From NCBI RefSeq assembly GCF_000719515.1, contig NZ_JOGR01000007.1, positions 62,001-126,000 of the forward strand: 64,000 bases of DNA. Direction: 5' to 3'. Under the pieces are notes generated by a model. It did no database searches and was not told the DNA's origin. It was given only the letters and a program-made list of their open reading frames with translations. The DNA comes from Glycomyces sp. NRRL B-16210. GTDB lineage: Bacteria; Actinomycetota; Actinomycetes; Mycobacteriales; Micromonosporaceae. This document shows, piece by piece, positions 55,618-64,000 of the stretch; the first letter of the stretch is position 1, and every line of letters starts with the position of its first letter. The translations under genes and the position numbers were made by a program.

Positions 55618-56400
55618 TCAGACGTCGACGGGATCGACCCATCGGACCGCGGAGTAATTGCGCCACAAGTGGAGCAGTGCCGGGTCCCCGCGGACCGAGA
55701 GGTCGTCGAACGGCAGCCGGTTCCACAGCGCCAGGTACAGCAGCTCCACCGGGCCCTCGATGACGCAGTGCGGGGACTCGACCTCGCTGAACGTCACGAG
55801 CGGGCCCGTGTCGGTGGGGTGGATGTACCAGTCGCCGCGTCCGGGCGGCAGATCGGTGGCATGGATGTGGAGCACCGACGGGCGCAGCGCCCGCACCCGG
55901 CTCGAAGGCCGGCCGTGGAAGCCCAGCAGCAGTTCGTCGATGCCGTCGGCCGCGAATTCGGGGCCGACCGGTGATATCTCGTCGCCGCGCGCCTGTTCGG
56001 CGTCGACTCGGTGGATGGTGGTCTCGTGGGCCTGTCTGCGGACCCAGAAGCGCCGTGAGGACTCGGAGGGGAACACCTGCCAGCACTGGAGCCCGCTGGG
56101 GGCGGCCTCCAGTGTGGCCACGAGCTGGAGGAGTCCCTCGCGGACCCAGTCGACCAGCAGGTCGTCGTGGGGCAGTGGCCCCACGGCGCGCTGGAGGTCG
56201 CGCCGCCGCGGATCGTGGGGCAGTGCCTCGCCCACGATCGTCGCCGCCCAGCGGTGGACGGTCCCGATATGGGTCAGCAGATCCTTCACGACCCAGCCCG
56301 GGCAAGTGGGCACGATGGCGTTGAGTGCGAGTTCCCCACCAGCGACAGCGATCCGCTCCCCTTCGGTCCGCAGCACGTTGATTTGATCGCCGATGTTCAT
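55618..56400 (-). CDS. Maleylpyruvate isomerase/DinB-like mycothiol-dependent enzyme
   Basis: Protein of 260 aa of the actinobacterial mycothiol-dependent group. The N-terminal four-helix part has PTCPGWVVKDLLTHIGTVHRW (near residue 32), the mycothiol/metal-site histidine region, with RRQAHETTIHRVDAEQARG near 130 holding the HxxxH-type ligands. The C-terminal ~90 residues fit the small extra domain (VLHIHATDLPPGRG). Likely a thiol-dependent isomerase or transferase using mycothiol in the cytosol. ATG 56400. No pathway genes are adjacent. Confidence 0.85.
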   Translation of the reverse strand: MNIGDQINVLRTEGERIAVAGGELALNAIVPTCPGWVVKDLLTHIGTVHRWAATIVGEALPHDPRRRDLQRAVGPLPHDDLLVDWVREGLLQLVATLEAAPSGLQCWQVFPSESSRRFWVRRQAHETTIHRVDAEQARGDEISPVGPEFAADGIDELLLGFHGRPSSRVRALRPSVLHIHATDLPPGRGDWYIHPTDTGPLVTFSEVESPHCVIEGPVELLYLALWNRLPFDDLSVRGDPALLHLWRNYSAVRWVDPVDV

Positions 56401-56558
56401 CCTCTGAAGTTTCGCACCTGTGTCGTGAATTACGCAAGTTCGAGACGTGGACCGATACAGAAGCGTTAAACCGGTGTAGCACTGGCGAGTCGGGCACGAA
56501 TCGAATCCTGGAACTCTGGCCCCACCAGGGGTGCGATACGCGGCGATAGGGTCGGAAC

Positions 56559-57125
56559 GTGCAGCACCGGCTCCTCGTCCTCTCCGACGTCCTCGGCATC
56601 GCCCGCCCGCTCCCCGAACAGGTCGCCCTGGCCCTGCGCGGCGGCCCGTTCGCCCTCGTGCTGCGCGACAAGCACCTGCCGTGGACCCTACGCGAGGCCC
56701 TCGCCGCACGACTGCGGCCCGTCCTCGAAGCCGCCGGAGGCGCCCTCATCGTCGCCGATCCGCCCGTCCCGGCGCCCGCCGCGCACCTCTCGGCCCGCTT
56801 CCCCGCGCCCGAGCCGCGCCCGGCGCTGCTGGGGCGCTCCGTCCACGCCGGTGAGAAGGTCGACCCCGGCCTCGACTACTGCACCTACTCCCCGGTCTGG
56901 GCCACCGCCTCCAAGCCCGGCTACGGCCCCGCCACGGGCCTGGACGGGCTCGCCGAGCGCTGCGCCGCCAACGCGGTGCCCGTGTACGCCCTCGGCGGCG
57001 TCACCGGCCCCGAGCGGGCCCGCGCCGCCCGGGAGGCCGGCGCCGCCGGCGTCGCGGTCATGGGCGCGGTGATGAAGGCGAACGACCCGGAGCGCGCGGT
57101 GCGCGCACTCCGGGCCGTCCTCTGA
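56559..57125 (+). CDS. Thiamine phosphate synthase-like protein (ThiE/TenI superfamily)
   Basis: TIM-barrel protein of 188 aa. YCTYSPVWATASKPGYGP near 110 is the HMP-pyrophosphate/phosphate loop typical of ThiE and TenI, and VYALGGVTGPERARAAREAGAAGVAVMG near 146 the C-terminal phosphate site. The N-terminal half is divergent (GPFALVLRDKHLPWTLREAL instead of the canonical QLR-EK pattern is close but not identical). ThiE joins the thiazole and pyrimidine parts of thiamine; TenI tautomerises the thiazole. No other thiamine gene and no TPP riboswitch is seen nearby, so the role is uncertain. GTG start. Confidence 0.75.
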   Translation: MQHRLLVLSDVLGIARPLPEQVALALRGGPFALVLRDKHLPWTLREALAARLRPVLEAAGGALIVADPPVPAPAAHLSARFPAPEPRPALLGRSVHAGEKVDPGLDYCTYSPVWATASKPGYGPATGLDGLAERCAANAVPVYALGGVTGPERARAAREAGAAGVAVMGAVMKANDPERAVRALRAVL

Positions 57126-57131
57126 GATCCG

Positions 57132-58478
57132 CTACCGGTCCAGGCCGTGCGCGGCGATCACGCCGGCGTAGAACTTCGCACTCGACTTCGGGGTCCGCTT
57201 CTGCGTCGTGTAGTCGACGTGGACGATCCCGAAGCGCTTGTCGTAGCCGAAGGCCCACTCGAAGTTGTCCATGAGCGACCACGCGGTGTACCCGCGCACG
57301 TCCGCGCCCGCCTCGATCGCGTCGTGGACCGCGGCGATGTGCGCCCGCAGGTAGGCCACGCGCTCGACGTCGTCCACCTCGCCGTCCTCGCCCGGACCGG
57401 TCGGGTAGGCCGCGCCGTTCTCGGTGACCATCGTCGGGACGCCGTAGTCCTTGTGGAGGCGCACCAGCAGGTCCGTCAGGCCCGAGGCCTCGATCGGCCA
57501 GCCCATGTCGGTGAACTCCAGACCCTCGGGGGTCCAGTTCTCGATTCCGGCCGAACCGGGCTGCACGTCCGACTCCGGCGCGTCCGGGTTCGACCGCACC
57601 CAGGTCGGGTTGTAGTAGTTGACGCCCAGCAGGTCGATCGGCTGGTTGATCTGCTCCAGGTCGCCCTCGCGCACGAACGACCAGTCGGTGTGGTGCGCCG
57701 TCCGCTCCAGCATCTCGGCCGGATACTCCCCGCGCAGCAGCGGGTCGAAGAAGACCCGGTTGGCGAGCCCGTCGACGATCCGCATCGCCTCCTCCTCGCC
57801 GCGGACCTGCGTCGGGTTGAGCGCGATCGAGACCTGCCCGGCCCCGGCCGCCCGCAGCGCCTGCACCGCGAGTCCGTGCGCGAGGTTCAGGTGGTGGGCC
57901 GCGGCCAGGGCCGCCGCCGGCTCGGTGCGCCCGGGGGCGTGGTGGCCGTTGCCGTAGCCGAGGAACGCCGCGCACCACGGCTCGTTGAGCGTCCACCAGG
58001 TGTGGACGCGGTCGGCCAGGCGGCCCGCGACGACGGCCGCGTAGTCGCCGAAGCGCTCGGCCGTCTCGCGCTCGGGCCAGCCGCCGCGGTCCTCGAAGGA
58101 CTGCGGCAGGTCCCAGTGGTACAGCGTCGGCATCGGCTTGATGCCCGCCGCCACGAGCTTGTCGACCAGCCGGTCGTAGAAGTCCAGGCCCGCCAGGTTC
58201 ACCGGGCCGGTGCCGTCGGGCTGGATCCGCGGCCACGCGATCGAGAACCGGTAGGTGTCCAGGCCCAGCGACCGCATGAGCGCGATGTCCTCGTCCACCC
58301 GGTGGTAGTGGTCGCACGCCACCCGCCCGGTCTGGCCGCGCCAGGTCTTGCCCGGCGTGTCGGCGAAGGTGTCCCAGATGGAGGGCCCGCGCCCGTCCTC
58401 GGCCACCGCGCCCTCGACTTGGTAGGAGGCCGTGGCGGTTCCCCACAAGAAGCCCTCGGGGAAGGTGAGCTGCGTCAT
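57132..58478 (-). CDS. Glycoside hydrolase family 1 beta-glucosidase
   Basis: Retaining beta-glycosidase of 448 aa, cytosolic. The N-terminal signature FPEGFLWGTATASYQVEG, acid/base E166 in WTLNEPW and nucleophile E353 in VTENGAAY are all present; the lengths between them are normal. It splits cellobiose or aryl glucosides. ATG 58478 with AAAGG ten bases upstream is preferred over the in-frame ATG 27 bases before it. Divergent from a sugar ABC importer, which probably brings in its substrate. Confidence 0.95.
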   Translation of the reverse strand: MTQLTFPEGFLWGTATASYQVEGAVAEDGRGPSIWDTFADTPGKTWRGQTGRVACDHYHRVDEDIALMRSLGLDTYRFSIAWPRIQPDGTGPVNLAGLDFYDRLVDKLVAAGIKPMPTLYHWDLPQSFEDRGGWPERETAERFGDYAAVVAGRLADRVHTWWTLNEPWCAAFLGYGNGHHAPGRTEPAAALAAAHHLNLAHGLAVQALRAAGAGQVSIALNPTQVRGEEEAMRIVDGLANRVFFDPLLRGEYPAEMLERTAHHTDWSFVREGDLEQINQPIDLLGVNYYNPTWVRSNPDAPESDVQPGSAGIENWTPEGLEFTDMGWPIEASGLTDLLVRLHKDYGVPTMVTENGAAYPTGPGEDGEVDDVERVAYLRAHIAAVHDAIEAGADVRGYTAWSLMDNFEWAFGYDKRFGIVHVDYTTQKRTPKSSAKFYAGVIAAHGLDR

Positions 58479-58834
58479 CGGATGGCACCTTTCTCGGCTG
58501 TGCACTTGCTAGGGGCTCTTCAAGCATCCCCTAGGGCCCGCACCGGTGGCACGGGTGAGGGACGAGTTGCCGGGGCCCCGGAATGATACGTCATTGGTAT
58601 CGCTCCCACAATTTGGGTCGGCGCGAATATCGATCCAATCCCAACCGGTAACGATTCAGCAATGCAGACTTGACATCCAGTGTTACTCAGAGCACGATTG
58701 CCAGCGTCGCCCAACGGCGGGTGAGGCAGTCCCGACCAGGGCAAGGACCCGTGAGAGCGGTTCCCGAACGGCAGGGACAGGGAGGCAGTCGGACTCGCCG
58801 GGCGCACAACACCTGCGAAGAGAGGGAAACCCCG
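58479..58834. promoter_or_regulatory. Divergent promoter region, beta-glucosidase / sugar importer
   Basis: 356-bp gap without a gene. GATAC-N7-GTATC at 58585-58601 is an inverted repeat, and AACCGGTAA at 58643-58651 resembles the core of LacI-type operators. TTGACA at 58670-58675 is a good -35 with CACGAT 17 bp later as a weak -10, for the importer. GAGAGGG (58821-58827) is the ribosome site of the binding-protein gene. No LacI gene is in the window. Confidence 0.5.
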
Positions 58835-60166
58835 ATGAGCAAGACCAGACGAATTTCCTGCCTTGCGGCTGCCGCCAGTGCCATCGCGCTCGCCGCGGCG
58901 GCATGCGGCGCACCGGATGACGACGACAGCTCCCGCGGCGAAGTCCCCGAAGAGGCCAAGGACTGCGCCAACTACGAGGAGTTCGGCTCCTTCGACGGCG
59001 AGACCGTCACCATCCTCGGCTCCATCCGCGACCAGGAGGCCGACGAGATGATGGCCGCCTGGCAGTTCTTCGAGGACTGCACCGGCGTCGACATCGCCTA
59101 CGAGGGCACCGGCGAATTCGAATCCGACATGAAGGTCCGCGTCGACGGCGGCAACGCCCCCGACATCGCGCTGTTCCCGCAGCCCGGCCTCATGTCCTCC
59201 TTCACCGACGACCTCGTCCCCGCCTCCGACGCCGTCACCGCGCTGGCGACCGAGGGCTGGACCGAGGACTGGCTCAACTACGGGACGATCGACGGCACCC
59301 TCTACGCGGCGCCCAACTCGTCCAACGCGAAGTCCTTCATCTGGTACTCGCCCGCGTACTTCGCCGACAACGGCTACGAGGTCCCGACCACCTGGGACGA
59401 CCTGATCGCACTGTCCGACACCATCGTCGAGGCCGGCGGCACCCCCTGGTGCGCCGGCATCGAGTCCGGCGGCGCCACCGGCTGGCCCGGCACCGACTGG
59501 ATCGAGGACATCGTCCTGCGCGAGAGCACCGACGTGTACGACCAGTGGGTCGACCACACCATTCCGTTCAACGACCCGCAGATCGTGGCCGCCTTCGACA
59601 AGGCCGGCACCGTCCTGCTCAACGAGGACTACATCCTCAACGGCACCGACACCGTCAGCTCGACGGCGTTCCAGGAGGCCGGCTGGCCGATCGTCGAGGG
59701 CGAGTGCGCCTTCTACCGGATGGCGTCCTTCTACGGCGCCATGTGGCCCAGCGGCACCAACGTCGCCGAGGACGGCGACGTGTTCGCCTTCCAGTTCCCC
59801 GAGAACAACGAGGGCGACAACACCATGCTGGTCGGCGGCGAGTTCGTGGCCGCGTTCAGCGACGCCGAAGCGGTCGAGGCCACCCGCCAGTACCTCGCCA
59901 GCGCCGCCTACCACAACGCCCGGCTCCAGACCGGACCGTGGAGCACCGCCCACCAGGGCGTGGACCCGTCCAACGCCACCACGCCGATCAACGTGCTCGC
60001 CACCGAGATCCTGACCGACCCGACCGTGACCGTCCGCTTCGACGGCTCGGACCTCATGCCCGGTGAGGTCGGCGCCTCCTCGTTCTGGACCGGCATCGTC
60101 GAATGGCAGAGCGGCGACAAGTCCTCGGAGCAGGTCGCCAACGAAATCGAAGCGTCCTGGCCGTAG
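58835..60166 (+). CDS. Sugar ABC transporter substrate-binding lipoprotein
   Basis: Binding protein of 443 aa, anchored by lipobox AAAACG (Cys near residue 24). It belongs to the extracellular solute-binding family 1 (MalE/AglE-like): TVTILGSIRDQEADEMMAAW, DMKVRVDGGNAPDIALFPQP, ESGGATGWPGTDWIEDIVLR and ATRQYLASAAYHNARLQTG. The AglE branch binds alpha-glucosides; the divergent GH1 enzyme suggests a beta-glucoside such as cellobiose here. Context cannot settle this. First gene of a three-gene operon. Confidence 0.92.
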   Translation: MSKTRRISCLAAAASAIALAAAACGAPDDDDSSRGEVPEEAKDCANYEEFGSFDGETVTILGSIRDQEADEMMAAWQFFEDCTGVDIAYEGTGEFESDMKVRVDGGNAPDIALFPQPGLMSSFTDDLVPASDAVTALATEGWTEDWLNYGTIDGTLYAAPNSSNAKSFIWYSPAYFADNGYEVPTTWDDLIALSDTIVEAGGTPWCAGIESGGATGWPGTDWIEDIVLRESTDVYDQWVDHTIPFNDPQIVAAFDKAGTVLLNEDYILNGTDTVSSTAFQEAGWPIVEGECAFYRMASFYGAMWPSGTNVAEDGDVFAFQFPENNEGDNTMLVGGEFVAAFSDAEAVEATRQYLASAAYHNARLQTGPWSTAHQGVDPSNATTPINVLATEILTDPTVTVRFDGSDLMPGEVGASSFWTGIVEWQSGDKSSEQVANEIEASWP

Positions 60167-60189
60167 GCCCGGCCCGAGCCTTAGACAAT

Positions 60190-60224
60190 GAGCCGGACGG
60201 GGCCGCCCAGGCCCCGCCCGGCTC
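60190..60224 (+). terminator. Stem-loop between binding protein and permease
   Basis: GAGCCGGACGGGGC (60190-60203) pairs with GCCCCGCCCGGCTC (60211-60224) with one mismatch. Such hairpins after binding-protein genes protect the upstream mRNA or act as partial terminators, so the binding protein is made in excess. Confidence 0.65.
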
Positions 60225-60251
60225 ACTGCCCGGACTACTGGAGTCACATAC

Positions 60252-61226
60252 GTGGAAATCTCCGCTCTCATCGACCGGTTCGGCCTGCTCGCCATCGGCC
60301 TGGTCGCGTTCTTCGCGATCCTCTTGGGCCTGTACGGCCTCGCCGAGCTCGCCTCCCGCCGCGACCGCTCCCGCGCGGTCGCTTTCGTGTTCCTGGCCCC
60401 CGCCGTCCTGTTCCTGCTGGTCGGCCTCGTCTACCCGGCCCTGCGCACGATCGCGATGTCGTTCTTCAACAAGGACGGCTCCGAATTCGTCGGCCTCGAC
60501 AACTACGTGTGGGCCGTCAGCGACCCCGACGCGTTGCAGATCCTGATCAACACCGCGCTGTGGATCGTGGTCGTCCCGGCCCTGTCCACCGCGCTTGGCC
60601 TCGTCTACGCCGTCCTCATCGACGGGCGCCGCGGCGAGCGCGTCTACAAGGCCCTGGTGTTCCTGCCGATGGGCATCTCCTTCGTCGGCGCTTCGATCAT
60701 CTGGAAGTTCATCTACCAGTACAAGGGCTCGGGCGAGCAGATCGGCCTGCTCAACCAGGTCATGGTCTGGCTCGGATTGCAGCCGGTCAACTGGCTCACC
60801 CAGTTCCCGGGGAACAACTTCCTGCTCATGGTCGTCCTCATCTGGATCGAGGTCGGCTTCGCGACGGTCGTCCTGTCGGCCGCGCTCAAGGGCGTGCCGC
60901 TGGAGATCGTCGAGGCCGCCCGCATCGACGGGGCCAAGCCCTCCCAGATCTTCTGGAACGTCACCGTCCCGTCGATCCGCTCGGCCGTGGTCGTCGTCGC
61001 CGTCACCGTCTTCATCGCCACGCTCAAGCTGTTCGACATCGTGCGCGCGATGACCGGCGGCCATTACAGCACCGACGTCCTCGCCCACAACATGGTCGAG
61101 CAGGCCTTCCGCCTCTACAACGACGGACGCGGCGCCACCATGGCCGTCGTGCTGTTCCTGCTCGTCGTCCCCGTCGTCATCTACCAGGTGCGCAACATGC
61201 GCCGCCAGGAACTGGAGGCCCGATGA
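60252..61226 (+). CDS. Sugar ABC transporter permease, MalF type
   Basis: Inner-membrane subunit of 324 aa with about seven helices. The EAA loop reads EIVEAARIDGAKPSQIFWNVTVP near residue 218, the coupling site for the ATPase. GTG 60252 is chosen because a hydrophobic N-terminal helix follows directly. It overlaps the next permease by 4 bp (ATGA). Confidence 0.93.
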   Translation: MEISALIDRFGLLAIGLVAFFAILLGLYGLAELASRRDRSRAVAFVFLAPAVLFLLVGLVYPALRTIAMSFFNKDGSEFVGLDNYVWAVSDPDALQILINTALWIVVVPALSTALGLVYAVLIDGRRGERVYKALVFLPMGISFVGASIIWKFIYQYKGSGEQIGLLNQVMVWLGLQPVNWLTQFPGNNFLLMVVLIWIEVGFATVVLSAALKGVPLEIVEAARIDGAKPSQIFWNVTVPSIRSAVVVVAVTVFIATLKLFDIVRAMTGGHYSTDVLAHNMVEQAFRLYNDGRGATMAVVLFLLVVPVVIYQVRNMRRQELEAR

Positions 61227-62188
61227 GCACCGTCGTGGACCCCGACGCCAAGGCCCCCGAGAAGCCCGTGCGGATCGGCGAGAGCCGCGGCGAGCGCCTG
61301 CGACGGGTGCTCTCCAGCCGGATCGCGAGCATCGCCGCGATCGTGATCGCCGCGCTGTGGACGATCCCGACCTTCGGCCTGTTCATCTCCTCGATCCGGC
61401 CCGAGAACGACATCCGCACCTCCGGCTGGTGGAACTTCTTCACCGATCCCGGGTCGTTCACGCTCGACACGTACAACTACGTCCTGTACTCGGACTCGCA
61501 GGGCGGCGGGCTCATCGTCAACCTCGTCAACACGATCGTCATCACGATCGTGGGCGTGGTCGTGCCGGTGGCCTTCGCGGCGATGGCCGCGTACGCGCTC
61601 TCCTGGATCGACTTCAAGGGCCGGAACCTGCTGTACATCGGCATCTTCGCGCTCCAGGTCGTCCCGCTCCAGATGGCGCTCATCCCGCTGCTGTCCTTCT
61701 TCAGCAACGGGCTCCAGATCGGGAGCTTCACGATCATGCCGGCCTGGGAGCTCAACGGCGTGAACACGATCGTGCAAGTGTGGGTCGCCCACTCGATCTT
61801 CGGGCTGCCGCTGGCGATCTTCCTGCTGCACAACTTCATGCGCGAGCTCCCCGGGGACGTCATGGAGGCGGCCCGGATCGACGGCGCCAGCCACTCGCAG
61901 ATCTTCCGCAAGGTGGTCCTGCCGCTGGTGACCCCCGCTCTGGCCTCCATCGGCATCTTCCAGTTCCTGTGGGTGTGGAACGACTTCCTGGTCGGGCGCA
62001 CCTTCGCTCCCGGCGCGGCCACGCGGCCGCTGACGGCCGTCCTCGGCGACATGGCCGGCACGTGGGGCTTCGGATGGACGCGGCTGCCGGCCGCGGCGTT
62101 CGTGGCGATCCTCGTGCCGCTCATCGTGTTCCTGCTGCTCCAGCGCTACTTCGTGCGCGGGCTGCTGGCGGGCTCGGTCAAGGGCTGA
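61223..62188 (+). CDS. Sugar ABC transporter permease, MalG type
   Basis: Membrane subunit of 321 aa with six helices; the first ~30 residues are cytosolic and charged. EAA loop MEAARIDGASHSQIFRKVVLPLVTPAL near residue 213. No ATPase gene follows, so the importer probably borrows a shared MsiK-like ATPase encoded elsewhere, as in Streptomyces. Ends at the terminator at 62203. Confidence 0.93.
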   Translation: MSTVVDPDAKAPEKPVRIGESRGERLRRVLSSRIASIAAIVIAALWTIPTFGLFISSIRPENDIRTSGWWNFFTDPGSFTLDTYNYVLYSDSQGGGLIVNLVNTIVITIVGVVVPVAFAAMAAYALSWIDFKGRNLLYIGIFALQVVPLQMALIPLLSFFSNGLQIGSFTIMPAWELNGVNTIVQVWVAHSIFGLPLAIFLLHNFMRELPGDVMEAARIDGASHSQIFRKVVLPLVTPALASIGIFQFLWVWNDFLVGRTFAPGAATRPLTAVLGDMAGTWGFGWTRLPAAAFVAILVPLIVFLLLQRYFVRGLLAGSVKG

Positions 62189-62202
62189 CCTGCACCACGT
62201 GA

Positions 62203-62229
62203 AAGGGGAGGGGCGCCGCCCCTCCCCTT
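62203..62229. terminator. Terminator between sugar importer and PLD-like gene
   Basis: Perfect 12-bp stem AAGGGGAGGGGC / GCCCCTCCCCTT, loop GCC, followed by CCGCTTT. Serves both convergent genes. Confidence 0.85.
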
Positions 62230-62243
62230 CCGCTTTCCCGCCC

Positions 62244-63344
62244 TCAGCGCCCGCCGTTCCAGAGCCGCTGGAAGTACGCCGCGTACAGGTCCGCGACGCC
62301 CTGGTCGGCGACGCGGAGCATGTTGTCGTCCACGTGCTTCATCGCGTTCCCGCTGAGGTTGTGCGTGCCGGTCCACACCACCGCGCGGTGGGTGCCGTCG
62401 AACTGCGCCTCGGCGACGATGAACTTGTTGCGGTTGGTCTTGTGGACGCGCACGTTCGCGCTTCCCAGCGCGTCCTCGATCCATTTGGGGCTGCTGGTGG
62501 CCGCGTCGAGCACGACCACCCGCACCTGGCATCCGAGCCCTTGGATCCGGTCGAGCTGGGTTCGCACCGCGGGCCGGTTGGACTGGAAGTTCGCGTGGCC
62601 CACCAGGACCCGGTCGCCCTTCTTGCACCCGGTGATCTCCTTGAGCTGCTCGGCCACGGGGTCGCTGCCGCGCGGGAAGACCCAGGCGCGGGCCTTGTCG
62701 CCGGTGGCGGCCTTCGACTTCTCGGTCCAGCCGTCCCACTTGCCGCTTTCGAGCCGGTTCCAGAATCCGGTGTAGAACTCGTACAGGCGCTTGTCGCCGT
62801 GGACGCCGAGCAGGTTGTGCGACTGCTTCGCGTGCGAGCCGGTGAAGCTGAAGCTCGTCACCAGCACCGTCGGGGTCCCGCCCTTGCTGATGAGGAAGAA
62901 CCGGTTGTGGTCGGGGCCCTTGCGGGTGCCGCCGGCGTTCGGCAGGCACCCGCCCTTGCACTGGCTCACCTTCACGCCGGCGGCCTTGAGCTGCTTGATC
63001 ACCGCGTCGTTCATCGACGGCAGATCGCTGCGGCTGCCGACGACCGCGCGCACGTCCACGCCCCGCTTCTTGGCGTTCACCAGCGACTTCGCCAGCGGCG
63101 CCACCGGCGGGTCGTTCTTCCACTGGTAGACCGCCGCCCGCACCGTGTCGCCCTTCCCCGTCGCGTCGACCTGGCGGACGATCTCGTCGACGATCGAGGT
63201 GTCCTTGCCGCCCTTCGGATCGGTGCGGCAGACGGTGTAGTCGCCGGTGCGGGTGCAGCCGGTCGCGGCGGCGGAGGCCGGAGCCGGAACGGCCACCGCC
63301 ACCAGGACCGCGCCCGCCGCGGCCATCGCAAGGAGCCCTCTCAT
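62244..63344 (-). CDS. Secreted PLD-like protein with altered HKD motifs
   Basis: Exported protein of 366 aa (signal peptide about residues 1-27, ending PASAAA). It has two phospholipase D-like halves. First-motif region reads PDHNRFFLISKGG (H present, Lys replaced by Arg), second TNRNKFIVAEAQFDG (Lys present, first His absent). GTHRAVVWTGTHNLSG follows, as in the family of secreted cardiolipin-synthase-like proteins. Disulfide-type cysteine pairs are seen (GCTRTGDYTVC, QCKGGCLP). Hydrolase activity is doubtful; a binding role or altered chemistry is possible. ATG 63344 was chosen as it starts the signal peptide. Convergent with the sugar importer. Confidence 0.75.
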   Translation of the reverse strand: MRGLLAMAAAGAVLVAVAVPAPASAAATGCTRTGDYTVCRTDPKGGKDTSIVDEIVRQVDATGKGDTVRAAVYQWKNDPPVAPLAKSLVNAKKRGVDVRAVVGSRSDLPSMNDAVIKQLKAAGVKVSQCKGGCLPNAGGTRKGPDHNRFFLISKGGTPTVLVTSFSFTGSHAKQSHNLLGVHGDKRLYEFYTGFWNRLESGKWDGWTEKSKAATGDKARAWVFPRGSDPVAEQLKEITGCKKGDRVLVGHANFQSNRPAVRTQLDRIQGLGCQVRVVVLDAATSSPKWIEDALGSANVRVHKTNRNKFIVAEAQFDGTHRAVVWTGTHNLSGNAMKHVDDNMLRVADQGVADLYAAYFQRLWNGGR

Positions 63345-63614
63345 ACGACACTCCGATCGTCTCGGGGCCCGGAGGCCCGCTTCCGAGGACATGAAGATCG
63401 CACGTCTTCGGTGACACGGCGGGTGTTCGGTCGGGTAAGGGACGTTTCGCATGGTGGCGGCAGCGCGAGGCGGTGACGGCCTTGTAATTTCCACAAGGGC
63501 GAAATCGCGCTGTTGTCAGGCGGATTCCGGGAAACGACGGTCGGATTGCCGACCTTCTCTCGACAATCAATGGGTAGATCCCCACCGGTCGGAACCCGTC
63601 ACCAGGAGAAGCCC

Positions 63615-63854
63615 ATGAGCCCAAGTGCGGCAGAAGAACTGCCAGAGGAGTTCCGCCTCAGCCTGACCGAGCAGGTCACGCAGGATCCCGAACGCGACGA
63701 ACCGAGCGTCCTCGCCGAGGACCAGCCCCGGCTGGTCGAGCCGGCCGGCACGGGCTGGCTGCTGGTCGGCATCCTGCTCCTGGTCGCCGTCGGCGTGCTG
63801 ATGCTGCTCATCTTCGCGTCGGGAGGGAACGCGAACGAGTCGATGATGCTCTGA
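63615..63854 (+). CDS. Small membrane protein of unknown function
   Basis: Predicted protein of 79 aa: an acidic N-terminal half (EELPEEFRLSLTEQVTQDPE) and one membrane helix (about residues 49-68, WLLVGILLLVAVGVLMLLIF) near the C-terminus. AGGAG lies seven bases before the ATG. No recognised family. Next to ribF but about 70 bp apart. Confidence 0.6.
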   Translation: MSPSAAEELPEEFRLSLTEQVTQDPERDEPSVLAEDQPRLVEPAGTGWLLVGILLLVAVGVLMLLIFASGGNANESMML

Positions 63855-63925
63855 GGGCGAGCGTCCGCTGCCACTGCGGGCCCGTCCGACTGGCCGCCGC
63901 GGCGCGGCAGTGAGAGGATTCGGAC

Positions 63926-64000
63926 CGTGGAAACCTGGCGTGGAATAGACGCGACCCCCGAGGGCTGGCCCGCATCCGTCCTGGCGATCGGCGTGTTCGA
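63926..64000 (+). CDS. ribF: RibF riboflavin kinase/FAD synthetase, N-terminal fragment
   Basis: GTG 63926 opens a frame reading VETWRGIDATPEGWP followed by SVLAIGVFD to the window edge. The WRG...P..W..SV..IG.FDG pattern is the start of actinobacterial RibF, whose FAD synthetase domain begins with this beta strand. The family makes FMN and FAD from riboflavin. Only about 25 codons are visible, so the call rests on this N-terminus alone. Confidence 0.7.

Noticed and set aside
56401..56558. TPP riboswitch upstream of the ThiE-like gene
   Set aside because: The conserved CTGAGA and ACCTGATC thi-box elements are absent from the gap.

Overview
The window is about 70% GC. It is dense, uses many GTG and TTG starts and has frequent 4-bp ATGA/GTGA/TTGA gene overlaps. 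Family content (SARP/AfsR regulator, desferrioxamine-type siderophore genes with an iron box, MocR, a mycothiol-dependent maleylpyruvate isomerase relative, a SapA-like domain) points to a high-GC actinomycete. Something near Glycomyces/Stackebrandtia or the Streptomyces side is my guess; no rRNA is present to test it. The sequence looks chromosomal: two tRNA genes, housekeeping enzymes, no plasmid or phage functions.

Layout. 1-3.7 kb: truncated fatty acid desaturase, then a DrrA/DrrB-type ABC exporter with two permeases. 3.9-10 kb: secreted M23 peptidase with a SapA-like tail, membrane-anchored ThuA-fold protein, a divergent flavin/PLP-type oxidase and MocR pair around a palindrome, MFS exporter, SDR. 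10.1-15.3 kb: desABCD-like siderophore operon behind an IdeR/DmdR-type iron box. 15.6-21.8 kb: DUF885 peptidase, a gene broken by a 192-bp MITE, a regulator-like protein without a visible HTH next to an HD hydrolase, a MarR/old-yellow-enzyme module with two operators, tRNA-Asn. 22-34.3 kb: GH3 glycosidase and TetR, RlmA-type methyltransferase, glutaminyl cyclase lipoprotein, GNAT, PfkB kinase, WrbA, aldo/keto reductase with a duplicated tail facing a TetR with a pentapeptide-repeat N-terminus, and two multipass membrane proteins. 34.7-40.4 kb: complete branched-chain amino acid (Liv) ABC transporter with unusual extensions on LivH and LivG. 40.7-45.3 kb: CAT-anticodon tRNA (Ile2-like), SDR/XRE pair, MFS, zinc-type dehydrogenase. 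45.4-49.4 kb: 1004-aa SARP-NB-ARC-TPR regulator divergent from a DUF1445 hydro-lyase, with SARP-like direct repeats between them. 49.5-57.1 kb: HxlR regulator, carbonic anhydrase, pterin dehydratase, aminotransferase/LysR pair, YibE/F exporter-like protein, mycothiol enzyme, ThiE-like protein. 57.1-62.2 kb: GH1 beta-glucosidase divergent from a sugar ABC importer lacking its own ATPase. 62.2-64 kb: PLD-like secreted protein, small membrane protein, start of ribF.

How the genes work together. The clearest units are the iron-regulated siderophore operon; the Liv importer; the GH1 plus sugar-importer glucoside utilisation locus; and several divergent regulator/enzyme pairs. The most unusual features are the MITE whose exact removal restores a reading frame, the translated 14-unit pentapeptide repeat in a TetR, and the LivH permease carrying an exported Ig-like domain. 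No CRISPR array, prophage or obvious new defence system is visible.
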